From the NCBI GenBank assembly GCA_949290355.1, contig CASERN010000011.1, forward strand, positions 558,001 to 622,000: a stretch of DNA of 64,000 nt. Direction: 5' to 3'. Origin of the DNA: an uncultured bacterium (lineage in GTDB: Bacteria > Cyanobacteriota > Vampirovibrionia > Gastranaerophilales > Gastranaerophilaceae). Position numbers and translations under genes: made by a program. Below the pieces are notes generated by a model. That model searched no databases and was not told the DNA's origin. It worked only from the letters and a program-made list of their open reading frames with translations. Positions 51,561-60,887 of this stretch are shown here, piece by piece. Positions within the stretch are counted from its first letter, which is position 1; every line of letters starts with the position of its first letter.

Positions 51561-54500
51561 ATGGCAGGTTCTTCTGATTTTGTACTATCCATTGATCGTA
51601 TATCGATTTCTAATCTGTTTGAAAATTGTTTTTTTAAAGTGTTAACAAGCTCGTTTGAACTTTCGACCCAAAACAAGGATGATGTAAGAATTTTTACATC
51701 ATTGTCAAAGTCTTTTAATTTGAAAGTAACAGGATCAGAGCCAGAATGTTGACATAAAATATTTTTTAACAATACTATTTCTTCAAATTTAAAGTCATCA
51801 ATTAGCGAAATTGTAAAAATATTTGAATTATCAACGGTTTTTACATTATCAACAATTATTGAAGGCGGTTCATCATCAGATCTTCTGTTAACTTTCCCTG
51901 AAATGATTACACGCTGTTCGCTTTGAAGATAATCTCCATATTCAGCTATTTTCCCATTAAACGCAATAACTTCAATTTTGCCTGATAAATCTTCAACAGT
52001 TAAAAATCTAATAAATTTTGTAGGATCTTTTTTTGTTGGAATTTGTCTCATAGTTGTTACAAGTCCGCATATTGTAACAATTTTATCATTCGGTAAGTTT
52101 GGGATTTCTGATATTTTATGAGTCATTAAGAATGGTAATTTATCTCTAATTGTAGATAGAGGGTGGCTTGTTACATAAAATCCTAAAAATTCTTTTTCAA
52201 AATTCTGTAATGTTCTAGCGTCATATTCTTCATCGGAACCTGCAAGTTGGAATTTTGCATCTTCTATAGCAGAGGTATCTCCAAGCATGTCAAATAGACT
52301 CCCTTGACCGGATTCTTTGGCTTTAGATTCTTTTGAGGCAGTTGATGTTATATATTCAATATTATCCATTAATTGTTTTCTGCTTTTTTCTATAGATGCA
52401 AAAGCTCCTGCTTTGATTAATCCTTCCAAAGTTTTTTTATTAGAACATTTTGTATCTAAGCGTTTTATATAATCATATATTGATTTATATTCGCCGTTTT
52501 CTTCTCTTTCTTTGATAATTTCTTCTATTACACCTTCTCCTACTTGCTTAATTGATGCAAGCCCAAAACGGATATTTTTACCGTCAGGAGCATATTCTAA
52601 ATATGATTTATTAATATCAGGAGGTAATACTTTTATTCCGTATTTTAGAGCTTCTTCAATATAGCTTTGAGTTTTGTCCTGATCTCCAGCAACGCTTGAT
52701 AATAAAGCAGATAAGTATTCAACGGGATAATGGCATTTTAAATAAGCTGTTTGATATGCTACGAAAGCATAGGCCGATGAGTGTGCTCTGTTAAAGCAGT
52801 ATGCTGCGAAATTTTGGATTTGTTCAAAAAGTTTCGTTGCATCTTCAGCTTTCATACCATATTTTGCAGAGCCTTCAATTAATTTGTCTTTTTGAGCAGC
52901 CATTGCAACAGGGTCTTTGTGCCCCATCATACGACGAACTTGATCGGCTTGCCCTAAAGAGTAGTCTGCCATTACCTGAAAGATTTGCATGATTTGTTCT
53001 TGATAAACCATGGTTCCATATGTATCTTTCAAGATTGGTTCTAATCTTGGATGAGCATAAGTAATTGCCTGACGGCCATGTTTTCTTTCAACAAAGTCAT
53101 CTACCATGCCAGAACCCAATGGACCCGGTCTGAATAGAGCAACTAAAGCGCCTAAATCTTCAAAAACGTCCGGTTTTAATTTTTTTACTAGACTTGTCAT
53201 TCCAGATGATTCAAGTTGGAATACTCCGACTGTTTCCCCGCGGACAAGCATGTCATAAGTCGGTTTGTCATCAAGTGGAATGTGGTTTATATCAACATCT
53301 ATTCCTTGACATTGTTTTACCAGTTTTACTGTCTTATGAATCATTGTCAAGTTACGCAGACCTAAAAAGTCCATTTTTAGAAGTTTCATTTTTTCTAAAA
53401 TTTCTCTGTGGTACTGCGTAATAATAATACCGTCTTTTGAAGGTTGAACTGGAACAATTTGATCAAGAGGTTTGTATGAGATAATTACTCCTGCAGCGTG
53501 CATACCTATGCCGCATTTAATGCCTTCAACATTTTTTGCAGTATCTATAACTCTTTTTATTTCAGGATCTGTGTCGTAAAGGTTTTTAAGTTCAGATCCT
53601 TCTATCATAGAACCTTCAATTGTATCTTCAATTAATGAAGCTGTTTTGTTACTTTTTGCATATTCCATTCCAAAAACTCTTGCAACACTTTTAAATGCAT
53701 TTCTTGCTGCAAGTGTATTGAATGTAATAATCTGACAAACTTTATCTTCGCCGTATTTTTTTACAACGTAGTCAATAACTTCTCCACGTTTTTCAATACA
53801 AAAGTCTGTATCAATATCAGGCATGCTGAAACGTTCAGGGTTTAAGAATCTTTCAAACAAAAGGTGGTGCCTGATAGGGTCTAAGTCTGTAATATCAAGA
53901 GCATATGCAACAACTGAACCTGCAGCCGACCCCCTTCCTGGGCCTACTGGAATGTCATGAGTTTTTGCAAAGTGTATAAAATCCCAAGTTATTAAGAAAT
54001 ATGCAGAGAAGCCCATTTTCTCAATAATACCTAGCTCATATTTTACACGTTCTTTTAATTCAGGTGTTATTTCTTCTTCTTTATATTTCTTTTTCAGCCC
54101 TTGCATAACAAGTTCTTCCAAGTAAGAGTCTGTGGTGTGATTCGGAGGAACTTTAAAATCAGGTAATGGGGCTTCCCATTTAATTGTTACGTGGCATTGT
54201 TCTGCAATATCAACTGTGTTTTTTATACACTGGTCAAATGTTTCAGAGTCCATCCATTTGAAAGCATCACGCATTTCAGACACCGTTTTTACATAAAATT
54301 CATTATTGGGGAAATGAAAACGATTTTCTTCATCTTTCATAGATTGCGTTTGCATACAAAGTAATGTATCATGCCAATCTGCATCTTCTTTTTTTAGATA
54401 GTGTGAATCATTGGTGATAATCATTTTAATATCGAGTTCTTTTGCAAGTCTTATTAAATCAGGATTTGTTCTTTTTTGTTCTTCTAATCCATGATCTTGT

Positions 54501-55027
54501 AACTCAATATAATAATCTTCTCCAAATAAATCTTTATAGCGTTTAGCAACAGCTTTAGCTTCTTCGTAATCCCCTTTTAGCAGGTTTTGCAGGACTTCGC
54601 CGCCTAAACAGGCTGAGCAGCAAATTATTCCTTCATGGCGTTCTTTAAGTAATTCAAAATTAATACGAGGCTTCATATAAAACCCTTTGCATGCTGCATC
54701 TGATGCAAGCTTTACAAGGTTCATATATCCTTCGTTGTTTTTTGCTAATAGGATTAAGTGATATCTAGGATTGTTATTAGGATCTCTTTCTGTAATATCT
54801 CCGTTATGGACGTAAAACTCACAACCTATGATAGGCTTAATCCCTGCTTCTTTAGCTTCCAAATACAAGTCAAGAGCACCATACATAACTCCATGATCTG
54901 TTATTGCAACAGCGGGCATGTTGTTTTCTTTTGCAAATTTGCATAAATCTTTTAATTTTATTGCTCCATCAAGCAGTGAAAATTCACTGTGCAAGTGTAA
55001 AGGAACAAACTGAGTAGTACTATCCAT
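51554..55027 (-). CDS. dnaE: DNA polymerase III alpha subunit
   Basis: This 1157-residue protein has the N-terminal PHP domain (PLHLHSEFSLLDGAIKL), the catalytic PDIDTD at 403-408, GRGSAAGSVVAYALDI before it, FNRAHSSAYAFVAYQTAYLK, a tandem HhH near 820 and an OB fold near 960-1040 (KIVTICGLVTTMRQI). It is the DnaE1 replicative type. The tandem WYL regulator genes lie directly upstream on the same strand with a 57-base gap. Confidence 0.97.
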   Translation of the reverse strand: MDSTTQFVPLHLHSEFSLLDGAIKLKDLCKFAKENNMPAVAITDHGVMYGALDLYLEAKEAGIKPIIGCEFYVHNGDITERDPNNNPRYHLILLAKNNEGYMNLVKLASDAACKGFYMKPRINFELLKERHEGIICCSACLGGEVLQNLLKGDYEEAKAVAKRYKDLFGEDYYIELQDHGLEEQKRTNPDLIRLAKELDIKMIITNDSHYLKKEDADWHDTLLCMQTQSMKDEENRFHFPNNEFYVKTVSEMRDAFKWMDSETFDQCIKNTVDIAEQCHVTIKWEAPLPDFKVPPNHTTDSYLEELVMQGLKKKYKEEEITPELKERVKYELGIIEKMGFSAYFLITWDFIHFAKTHDIPVGPGRGSAAGSVVAYALDITDLDPIRHHLLFERFLNPERFSMPDIDTDFCIEKRGEVIDYVVKKYGEDKVCQIITFNTLAARNAFKSVARVFGMEYAKSNKTASLIEDTIEGSMIEGSELKNLYDTDPEIKRVIDTAKNVEGIKCGIGMHAAGVIISYKPLDQIVPVQPSKDGIIITQYHREILEKMKLLKMDFLGLRNLTMIHKTVKLVKQCQGIDVDINHIPLDDKPTYDMLVRGETVGVFQLESSGMTSLVKKLKPDVFEDLGALVALFRPGPLGSGMVDDFVERKHGRQAITYAHPRLEPILKDTYGTMVYQEQIMQIFQVMADYSLGQADQVRRMMGHKDPVAMAAQKDKLIEGSAKYGMKAEDATKLFEQIQNFAAYCFNRAHSSAYAFVAYQTAYLKCHYPVEYLSALLSSVAGDQDKTQSYIEEALKYGIKVLPPDINKSYLEYAPDGKNIRFGLASIKQVGEGVIEEIIKEREENGEYKSIYDYIKRLDTKCSNKKTLEGLIKAGAFASIEKSRKQLMDNIEYITSTASKESKAKESGQGSLFDMLGDTSAIEDAKFQLAGSDEEYDARTLQNFEKEFLGFYVTSHPLSTIRDKLPFLMTHKISEIPNLPNDKIVTICGLVTTMRQIPTKKDPTKFIRFLTVEDLSGKIEVIAFNGKIAEYGDYLQSEQRVIISGKVNRRSDDEPPSIIVDNVKTVDNSNIFTISLIDDFKFEEIVLLKNILCQHSGSDPVTFKLKDFDNDVKILTSSLFWVESSNELVNTLKKQFSNRLEIDIRSMDSTKSEEPAIC

Positions 55028-55083
55028 AATAAGATACTAACACAATATATATTAAAAGACTTTGATTGTTAAATAATATTATT

Positions 55084-56010
55084 TTATTCGTAATTGGAAA
55101 TTGTTTCGTTGATAAGTTTAATCATTTCTTCTTTAAAAAATTTTGGAGAGCATATTTCACATTCTGTACCATATCTCATTAATCTTTTTAAAAGCATATC
55201 AAGATCTTCATTTTTATTTATAATGATTCTTGATCCGTCAGCTTCTATTTTATCTAATCTTTCCCATTCTCTTAATTTATAATTTCGAGCAAGCCTGTTT
55301 TTTATTCTATATACTATAGTCGTTGGTATTGATTGATTGGAAACGGCTGATGGTAATTGTTTTATGTGTTTGATTCTTTCTATTGGAATTTCATATATTC
55401 TGCTTCCATTGTTCCCAAGAACTTTTAATACAACTTTTTGTTTTTGACAAGTTTGTTCAATTGGAGAACATAATAAATTTATTTCTTCTCCTTTTGTGTT
55501 TGTGTATATAATTTCAAGTTTTTGTTTTTCTTGGCAATATTTTTCACATTGTCTTATCTGTTCTATAAGATTTTTTTGAGAAATTAACAGGTGATTTTTA
55601 TTTTTTGTGTTTAATGTAGAAATAGTGTTTTGAGCTGATTTATTATATCTCACTTCCAATTTATGAACGAATGTTTCACAATTAACCTTTATTTTCCCTT
55701 CTGGCAAAACAGCTATAGCTTCTTTTATAATTTGTATACTTTTTATGTCATCTAGGTTAAAATCAAGAGTGTATGGTGAGTTAAGCAGATGGTATTTTTT
55801 ATTAATTTTTTTTATTTTTATTCCAAAAATTCTAAGAGCATTTAGATATTTATTAAGTGCAACGTGTGTATTTGATTTTCCGTCATATTTTCCGTCTGAA
55901 ATAAGATCTAATACCCATTTGAATTCAACGTCTTTTTCATGAAGTCTTTTTAGAAATTCAAATAGTTTTACACACGAATCATTATATTTTTCTGTTAATT
56001 TTTTAGTCAA
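55084..56010 (-). CDS. WYL-domain transcriptional regulator 2
   Basis: This 308-residue protein has an N-terminal helical region likely to be a winged helix (residues 1-70), a WYL-like middle domain (QKLEIIYTNTKGEEINLLCSPIE..EIPIERIKHIKQL) and a C-terminal WCX extension with LLKRLMRYGTECEICSPKFFKEEMIKLI. WYL proteins sense nucleic acid or other ligands, often in DNA damage control or defence. Its TTG start overlaps the stop of the upstream paralogue by 8 bases. The two form a pair like PafB/PafC. Confidence 0.75.
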   Translation of the reverse strand: MTKKLTEKYNDSCVKLFEFLKRLHEKDVEFKWVLDLISDGKYDGKSNTHVALNKYLNALRIFGIKIKKINKKYHLLNSPYTLDFNLDDIKSIQIIKEAIAVLPEGKIKVNCETFVHKLEVRYNKSAQNTISTLNTKNKNHLLISQKNLIEQIRQCEKYCQEKQKLEIIYTNTKGEEINLLCSPIEQTCQKQKVVLKVLGNNGSRIYEIPIERIKHIKQLPSAVSNQSIPTTIVYRIKNRLARNYKLREWERLDKIEADGSRIIINKNEDLDMLLKRLMRYGTECEICSPKFFKEEMIKLINETISNYE

Positions 56011-56947
56011 AATAATACTCTGCCTTCATATCTTTTAGTAATTTAACAAAATCATTTTTAAAATCTTGTGGACTTAATATTTTGCATTGTGGTCCATATT
56101 CTAATAATCTTTGACGAGCCAAAAATATATTTGAAGTTGTCATTTCTATAGTTACTTTGTCGTCTTTCTTCTCAAGTATTCTTTCATTTTGTTTAAGTTC
56201 AGGTTCAATATTAGTGTTGTTTATTTCATATATTATTGTAGTTTTTTCAATATTTACAGGTATTGTTTTATTGAATTTAATTTCTTTTAATTGTTTTATT
56301 CTACTTACTAGAAAACTTCCATATTGGTTATATTCAAAACCTATTCCATATAGGTATATTTTGTTATTAGAGACATCTACTTTGTCCGCAATTATTTCAA
56401 TATCTTTTTCTCCAGAGTTAGGAGATGAATAGGAAATGACGATTTGTTCTTTCTTTGCGCAACAGTCAAGAATATCTGAAAGTAAAGATTTGTCTATATC
56501 TCTAAGCATTGATAGTTTTTTTATAGTCCCTTTAAAATCTTCATCTTTAATATATAAGCCGATTTTTTCAAGTAAATTATCTAATGAAATTAAGTCATTA
56601 ATATCAATGTTTTTAATAATATTTTTGTAAATTTTTATAATACTTTGTTTTTCTTCTTCAGACAGTTTAATTTCAAATGGATGTTCTACTATTTGATATT
56701 TTGATTCTTTGTTTTCGTCTCTAAATCTTTTAATTTCACAGCCTATTCTTTTTAATGAATTAATGTATACTCTAAGTGTATCTATTGATATTTTTTCTCT
56801 AAGATAAGGATTGTTATAAAAATAATCGCAGATTTCGTTGTATGATTTTGGTCCCTCTGATAACAATGAAAATATTAAAAGAGACTTATATCCTGTAAAA
56901 GACATTAAATTGTATGTAACTTTATTGTTCTTTAAAAATTCTTTCAT
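56003..56947 (-). CDS. WYL-domain transcriptional regulator 1
   Basis: This protein of about 314 residues begins MKEFLKNNKVTYNLMSFTGYK, with a winged helix (SYNEICDYF..ISIDTLRVYINSLKRIGCEIKRF), a WYL-type domain (EQIVISYSSPNSGEKDIEIIADKVDVSNN) and the WCX tail ARQRLLEYGPQCKILSPQDFKNDF. It is a paralogue of the next gene. The frame is open to a TTG at 57019, but that adds 24 residues of low-quality sequence over a promoter-like region; ATG 56947 is preferred. Confidence 0.75.
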   Translation of the reverse strand: MKEFLKNNKVTYNLMSFTGYKSLLIFSLLSEGPKSYNEICDYFYNNPYLREKISIDTLRVYINSLKRIGCEIKRFRDENKESKYQIVEHPFEIKLSEEEKQSIIKIYKNIIKNIDINDLISLDNLLEKIGLYIKDEDFKGTIKKLSMLRDIDKSLLSDILDCCAKKEQIVISYSSPNSGEKDIEIIADKVDVSNNKIYLYGIGFEYNQYGSFLVSRIKQLKEIKFNKTIPVNIEKTTIIYEINNTNIEPELKQNERILEKKDDKVTIEMTTSNIFLARQRLLEYGPQCKILSPQDFKNDFVKLLKDMKAEYYFD

Positions 56948-57440
56948 AATATCATAATCTACTTTACTATAAAATTTAAAGCATGTCCAAAAACTTTTAT
57001 AGTAATTATGGATTGTCAATTAAAAATGTTTAGAATTTTACGTATTTTCATTAAGTTTTCTTCATTAAGATTTAAGAACTTGAATTTTTGCTTGATATTA
57101 CTAGGGGCATGGTCAATTGTAAATTTTATTTTATTTTTCTTTACTTGTCAAACTTTTAACTTAGATTTACATTAATAAATGTGGAGGGGACGCAAACTTA
57201 AATAAATCAAAAGTTTGAGCGGCTGCCGGAAAAGAATACATAGAGTTTAGAAAAAGAGGTGATGGCACAAGTTTTGGAATTAGAAAAGAGGATAATTGAG
57301 AAGGTAGAGTTATTGGTTTAGAAGTGTAAAAAGATTAGGGATTTTTTATTTTAAGGAGATTAAAAAAAATTTTAAGGGGATGGAGATAGTTGTAAAATAT
57401 AAAGCTTGCTTAATCGCAAGCTTTTTTATATTATTTACTT
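56948..57440. other. Gene-free region of about 490 bases between the WYL pair and anmK
   Basis: The first part holds the probable WYL promoter (reverse strand). From about 57180 to 57345 the + strand is strongly purine-rich and richer in G than its surroundings, beginning GTGGAGGGGACGCAAAC and containing GCGGCTGCCGG. CAAACTT/AAGTTTG (about 57193 and 57210) can pair. A 19-codon frame (MAQVLELEKRIIEKVELLV) occurs at about 57262. A + strand terminator ends the region. It could be an RNA gene or a gene relic; I cannot tell. Confidence 0.5.
57401..57427 (+). terminator. Orphan terminator upstream of anmK
   Basis: AAAGCTTGC-TTAATC-GCAAGCTTTTTT is a strong + strand terminator with no + strand protein gene before it. 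It sits just before the anmK -10 box. Confidence 0.8.
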
Positions 57441-58568
57441 ATGGATGAATTGCAGACAAAATTAGTAATAGGACTTATGTCAGGAACTTCTTGTGATAGT
57501 ATTGATGCTGGTCTATGTGAAGTGCATCCTGATTTGTCTGTTAAGTTGATTTCAGGAATAAATTATAAATACCCAGAACATGTTAGGGACAAGATTTTTG
57601 ATTTATTTAGAGGTAATGCATCTATAAAAGATATTTGTCAGATGAATTTTGTGATTGGACATTGTTTTGCTCAAGCTTGTAATGTCCTTATTTCTGAGCA
57701 TGGAAAACCTGATTTCATTGCAAGTCATGGTCAGACAATTTATCATTATCCTTTTGATGACAAATTAGATAAAATCCCTTTAAAAAGTACTTTCCAAATA
57801 GGGGAAAGTGCTGTAATTGCTCAAGAGACAGGATGCTTGACTATTTCTAATTTTAGAGAAGCAGATATTGCTGCAGGTGGACAGGGGGCTCCCTTAGTTT
57901 GCTTTGCTGATGAGAAATGGTTTAAACCATTAAAAAAGAATTTGCTTGTGCAAAATATAGGTGGAATTTCAAATGTTACAGTGATTTCTCAAAATATGCC
58001 AACTTTTGGTTTTGATATCGGACTTGGTAATATAATGATTGATTATTGTACAAATAAATTTTTTGAAAAGCCTTATGATAAAGACGGAAAAATTGCAGAT
58101 TCCGGTAAGGTATGTGAAAGTTGGTTGGAATGTCTTATGCAAGATGAATATTATTTTAAAATGCCGCCAAAATCTACAGGAAGAGAATATTTTTCTGCCC
58201 AATATATTGAAAATGCTTTACGTTTTGCTCCTAAAATCCCTGAAGATATTATAGCTACCGTTACAGCTTTAACTGCGAAATCAATAACAACTGCATATGA
58301 AAGGTTTATTTATCCTGATATTGATGTAAAGGAAGTTATTATAGGTGGAGGTGGAGCTTATAATCCTACATTGATGAAATTTATTCGTCATTATTTACCT
58401 AAACATATTGATTTAAAAACTCATGAAGCTTATGGTATATCGAATAATTTTAAAGAAGTTATGGCTTTTGCATTGCTTGGTTATTGTAATTATTATGGAA
58501 TTCCTAGTAATTTGCCGTCCTGTACTGGGGCTAGTAAAAATGTAATCTTAGGCAAAATGTCTAATTGA
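57441..58568 (+). CDS. anmK: Anhydro-N-acetylmuramic acid kinase
   Basis: This 375-residue protein has VIGLMSGTSCDSIDAGL-type start (GLMSGTSCDSIDAGLCEV), FIASHGQTIYHYP, QIGESAVIAQETG, LVQNIGGISNVT and VIIGGGGAYNPTLM. It recycles peptidoglycan anhydro-sugars by forming MurNAc-6-phosphate. TATTAT ends exactly 6 bases before the ATG, with no ribosome site, so it is probably leaderless. Confidence 0.95.
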   Translation: MDELQTKLVIGLMSGTSCDSIDAGLCEVHPDLSVKLISGINYKYPEHVRDKIFDLFRGNASIKDICQMNFVIGHCFAQACNVLISEHGKPDFIASHGQTIYHYPFDDKLDKIPLKSTFQIGESAVIAQETGCLTISNFREADIAAGGQGAPLVCFADEKWFKPLKKNLLVQNIGGISNVTVISQNMPTFGFDIGLGNIMIDYCTNKFFEKPYDKDGKIADSGKVCESWLECLMQDEYYFKMPPKSTGREYFSAQYIENALRFAPKIPEDIIATVTALTAKSITTAYERFIYPDIDVKEVIIGGGGAYNPTLMKFIRHYLPKHIDLKTHEAYGISNNFKEVMAFALLGYCNYYGIPSNLPSCTGASKNVILGKMSN

Positions 58569-58683
58569 TTGTATTCTTTTTTTTTATATTCTATTCTTTT
58601 GTTAATATTTGTAAATTCTTATTATATTATAGGCAATTTTGAAATTTACAAGTCTTAAGTTAAGTAAAGAAAAGGAGATGAAA

Positions 58684-59010
58684 ATGATAGACAAAACAGC
58701 ATTTACTTCAAATAAAACTTTAGCTCAACAATATTTAGAAAGAAAAGCAGCTAAAATTGAAGCAGATTTAGCAGAAACAATTAAAGAATCAAGTCGAGTA
58801 TTGATGAATCAAAATAAAATCGCTTCGCGTAAAGGAAATTATGTAGGAGCTGGTTCTTATTTTGGAAATGTACCTATGTCGCCAAGGAAAATTGGCAGCC
58901 AAAAAACTATGGGTTCTATAGTTGTTACAAAAACAAACGTACCTGCTGAAAAATCTGCAAAAGCTCCAGAATCTATTATACCTGAAAATAGTATTAACTT
59001 TATTGCATAA
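58684..59010 (+). CDS. Hypothetical 108-residue protein
   Basis: The sequence begins MIDKTAFTSNKTLAQQYLER, with a helical Lys/Glu-rich first half and a Gly/Ser/Pro-rich second half (GNYVGAGSYFGNVPMSPRKI). It ends ENSINFIA. No family is recognised. ATG 58684 with AAGGAG six bases upstream is the best start; the frame stays open upstream to a TTG. Its stop overlaps the convergent nnrD gene by 11 bases. Confidence 0.65.
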   Translation: MIDKTAFTSNKTLAQQYLERKAAKIEADLAETIKESSRVLMNQNKIASRKGNYVGAGSYFGNVPMSPRKIGSQKTMGSIVVTKTNVPAEKSAKAPESIIPENSINFIA

Positions 59011-59812
59011 AATGTTTTATCGCGAAAGGAATGTACCTGATGGTATCGGAAGCCAAAACTCCGTATGCTGTCAGGTCATTTTTTGCTAGATCTCCGCATA
59101 AGCCATGTAAATATACTCCTAAAGCTGCAGCATCAAAAGGTTTCATTTTTTGAGCCAGCAGACCTGAAATCATACCTGAAAGAACATCTCCGCTTCCAGC
59201 TTTTGCGAGTGCACTATTTCCTGTTGTGTTTTTATATATTTCCCCGTTATTTGAAGTTACAATAGTGTTGTGTAATTTTAAAACGGTTATGCAATTATAT
59301 TTTTCGGAAATCATTTTTGCCGCATATTCCGGGTCTTGCAAAACTTGCTCTAAATTACATCCTAAAAGTCTTGAAGCCTCTTTCGGGTGTGGTGTTAAGA
59401 TTGTTTGTTTAGGGAGTGTAATGGGATTCTTTGATAGAATGTTTAGTCCATCTGCATCAATTACGGTTGGCATATCATTTGCAAGTGATAGTGTATCTTT
59501 AAATACTTTAATAGCGGAATCTGATGTCGAAAGACCGCAACCTATTAACAAAACTGTTGAAGATTTTATTAATTCGGGTATTTTTTCTATAGGTGCGAGA
59601 ACAGCTTCAGGCAAAAGTGTTGATAATGCTTTTAAAACATTATCATGGCTCGCTACTTCTACATATCCGCCTCCAACTTTTAATGCTGATGCTGAAGATA
59701 AATATGCTGCTCCTGTCATAAATTCAGAGCCAGAGATATTTAAAATTTTACCAAATGTTCCCTTGTTTGAATTTTCTTCTCTTAATGGAAGTTTAGGAAG
59801 TTTATAGACCAT
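59000..59812 (-). CDS. nnrD: ADP-dependent NAD(P)H-hydrate dehydratase (single-domain NnrD)
   Basis: This protein of about 270 residues has NKGTFGKILNISGSEFMTGAAYLSS, the kinase-like fold start, VIDADGLNIL, TILTPHPKEASRLLG, and KAGSGDVLSGMISGLLAQ with the catalytic Asp. It repairs hydrated NAD(P)H using ADP or ATP. Many bacteria have it fused to the NnrE epimerase; here only the dehydratase is present. Two ATGs, 59830 and 59812, both overlap the trmL end; GAGG favours 59812. Confidence 0.9.
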   Translation of the reverse strand: MVYKLPKLPLREENSNKGTFGKILNISGSEFMTGAAYLSSASALKVGGGYVEVASHDNVLKALSTLLPEAVLAPIEKIPELIKSSTVLLIGCGLSTSDSAIKVFKDTLSLANDMPTVIDADGLNILSKNPITLPKQTILTPHPKEASRLLGCNLEQVLQDPEYAAKMISEKYNCITVLKLHNTIVTSNNGEIYKNTTGNSALAKAGSGDVLSGMISGLLAQKMKPFDAAALGVYLHGLCGDLAKNDLTAYGVLASDTIRYIPFAIKHFMQ

Positions 59813-60251
59813 TTTGTCTGATTGCCTCATATGCTACTATTGCTACTGAATTTGATAAATTAAGACTTCTTTGTCCATCTTTCATTGGAATAGTTAATGC
59901 GTTTTTATCTTTTACATAAATATCGGGTAATCCTCGTGTTTCTGGCCCAAATACAATAAAATCACCATCTTGGAATTTAATTTCTGTGTATAATTTTTTT
60001 GTTTTTGTAGTCAGATAATAAAAATTAGCGCCTTTGTTAGCATTAATCAATTCTTCCATTGTATCTATTTTGTGAATATCAACACTATCCCAGTAATCAA
60101 GTCCTGCTCGTTTGGTGTATTTACTTGATAATGAAAAACCAAGTTTGCCTACTAAATAAAGACTTGCTCCTGTGCATGCGCATAATCTTGCAATATTCCC
60201 TGTGTTTTGAGGAATCTCAGGTTCATATAAAACGATATTAATTTTGCTCAT
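59802..60251 (-). CDS. trmL: tRNA 2'-O-methyltransferase TrmL (SPOUT family)
   Basis: This protein of about 149 residues begins MSKINIVLYEPEIPQNTGNIARLCA and has FVFGPETRGLP (in the form VFGPETRGLPD) and IPMKDGQRSLNLSNSVAIVAYEA, the knot motifs of TrmL, which methylates the wobble base of tRNA-Leu. A GTG 18 bases upstream is possible, but the ATG with GGAAAG fits better. It overlaps both the pgsA-like gene and nnrD. Confidence 0.93.
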   Translation of the reverse strand: MSKINIVLYEPEIPQNTGNIARLCACTGASLYLVGKLGFSLSSKYTKRAGLDYWDSVDIHKIDTMEELINANKGANFYYLTTKTKKLYTEIKFQDGDFIVFGPETRGLPDIYVKDKNALTIPMKDGQRSLNLSNSVAIVAYEAIRQNGL

Positions 60252-60861
60252 TTGAAAATAACTTTCCACTTTCAGCTACAACAGGAATAGCTCTTACTAC
60301 ACAAAATATAATAGCAATCCAAGCAAATGTCATTGCAATTGTATGTAATATTGGTGTTCCGTTCCATAATTCAAGCCCTGGAGTATTTACTGCTATAAGA
60401 AGTAAAAATGCCATTACTTTTGCGACAGCATAACTTATTCTCATAAAGCGTGATGCGCATATAAATTTTCCAATTTTGCTTGACTGCATTGTTTTTTCTC
60501 CAAAAGCAGTAAATCCCTTGGAAAGAGCAACACTTCTTATACCATCTGTTGTGAAAGCTCTTGCAACACAAATTAACGGGAAAATTATATTTATCCAGCC
60601 CATTACTGCAAATACTGTCCAATATGAAACTTCCACTATTCTGTCTCCTAAAATATCTAGAACAGATCCCCATTCAGAAGATTGGTTTAATTTTCTTGCA
60701 AGATACCCGTCTAATCCATCCATTGAAAACGCTATTATTGTTAATAAAAAGGCAAGAAAATATGCCCAAGAAGTGTTTATATACAAACAAGCTATAGCAA
60801 TATATGCAACAAAAATTCTTGATATTGATACAATGTTTGCAATGTTATTTTTAATATCCAT
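60238..60861 (-). CDS. CDP-alcohol phosphatidyltransferase (PgsA-like)
   Basis: This 207-residue membrane protein has the motif DGLDGYLARKLNQSSEWGSV followed by LDILGDRI (D-x2-D-G-x2-A-R-x8-G-x3-D-x3-D). PgsA makes phosphatidylglycerol phosphate; other CDP-alcohol transferases differ in acceptor, so the product is inferred. About six membrane segments. TTGGAGAG precedes the ATG. Confidence 0.85.
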   Translation of the reverse strand: MDIKNNIANIVSISRIFVAYIAIACLYINTSWAYFLAFLLTIIAFSMDGLDGYLARKLNQSSEWGSVLDILGDRIVEVSYWTVFAVMGWINIIFPLICVARAFTTDGIRSVALSKGFTAFGEKTMQSSKIGKFICASRFMRISYAVAKVMAFLLLIAVNTPGLELWNGTPILHTIAMTFAWIAIIFCVVRAIPVVAESGKLFSNEQN

Positions 60862-60887
60862 ATTAAATGTCTCTCCAATGTGTATTA

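Noticed and set aside
56948-57019. Upstream TTG start of the first WYL gene
   Set aside because: It lies in a TTGACA-like sequence, adds residues unlike a winged helix and has no ribosome site. ATG 56947 is preferred.
57175-57235. Resemblance of GGGGACGCAAACTT to part of a c-di-GMP-I riboswitch
   Set aside because: The upstream GCAAACC block and the tetraloop/receptor are not found, and the bases after it pair in a different way. It precedes no suitable gene directly.
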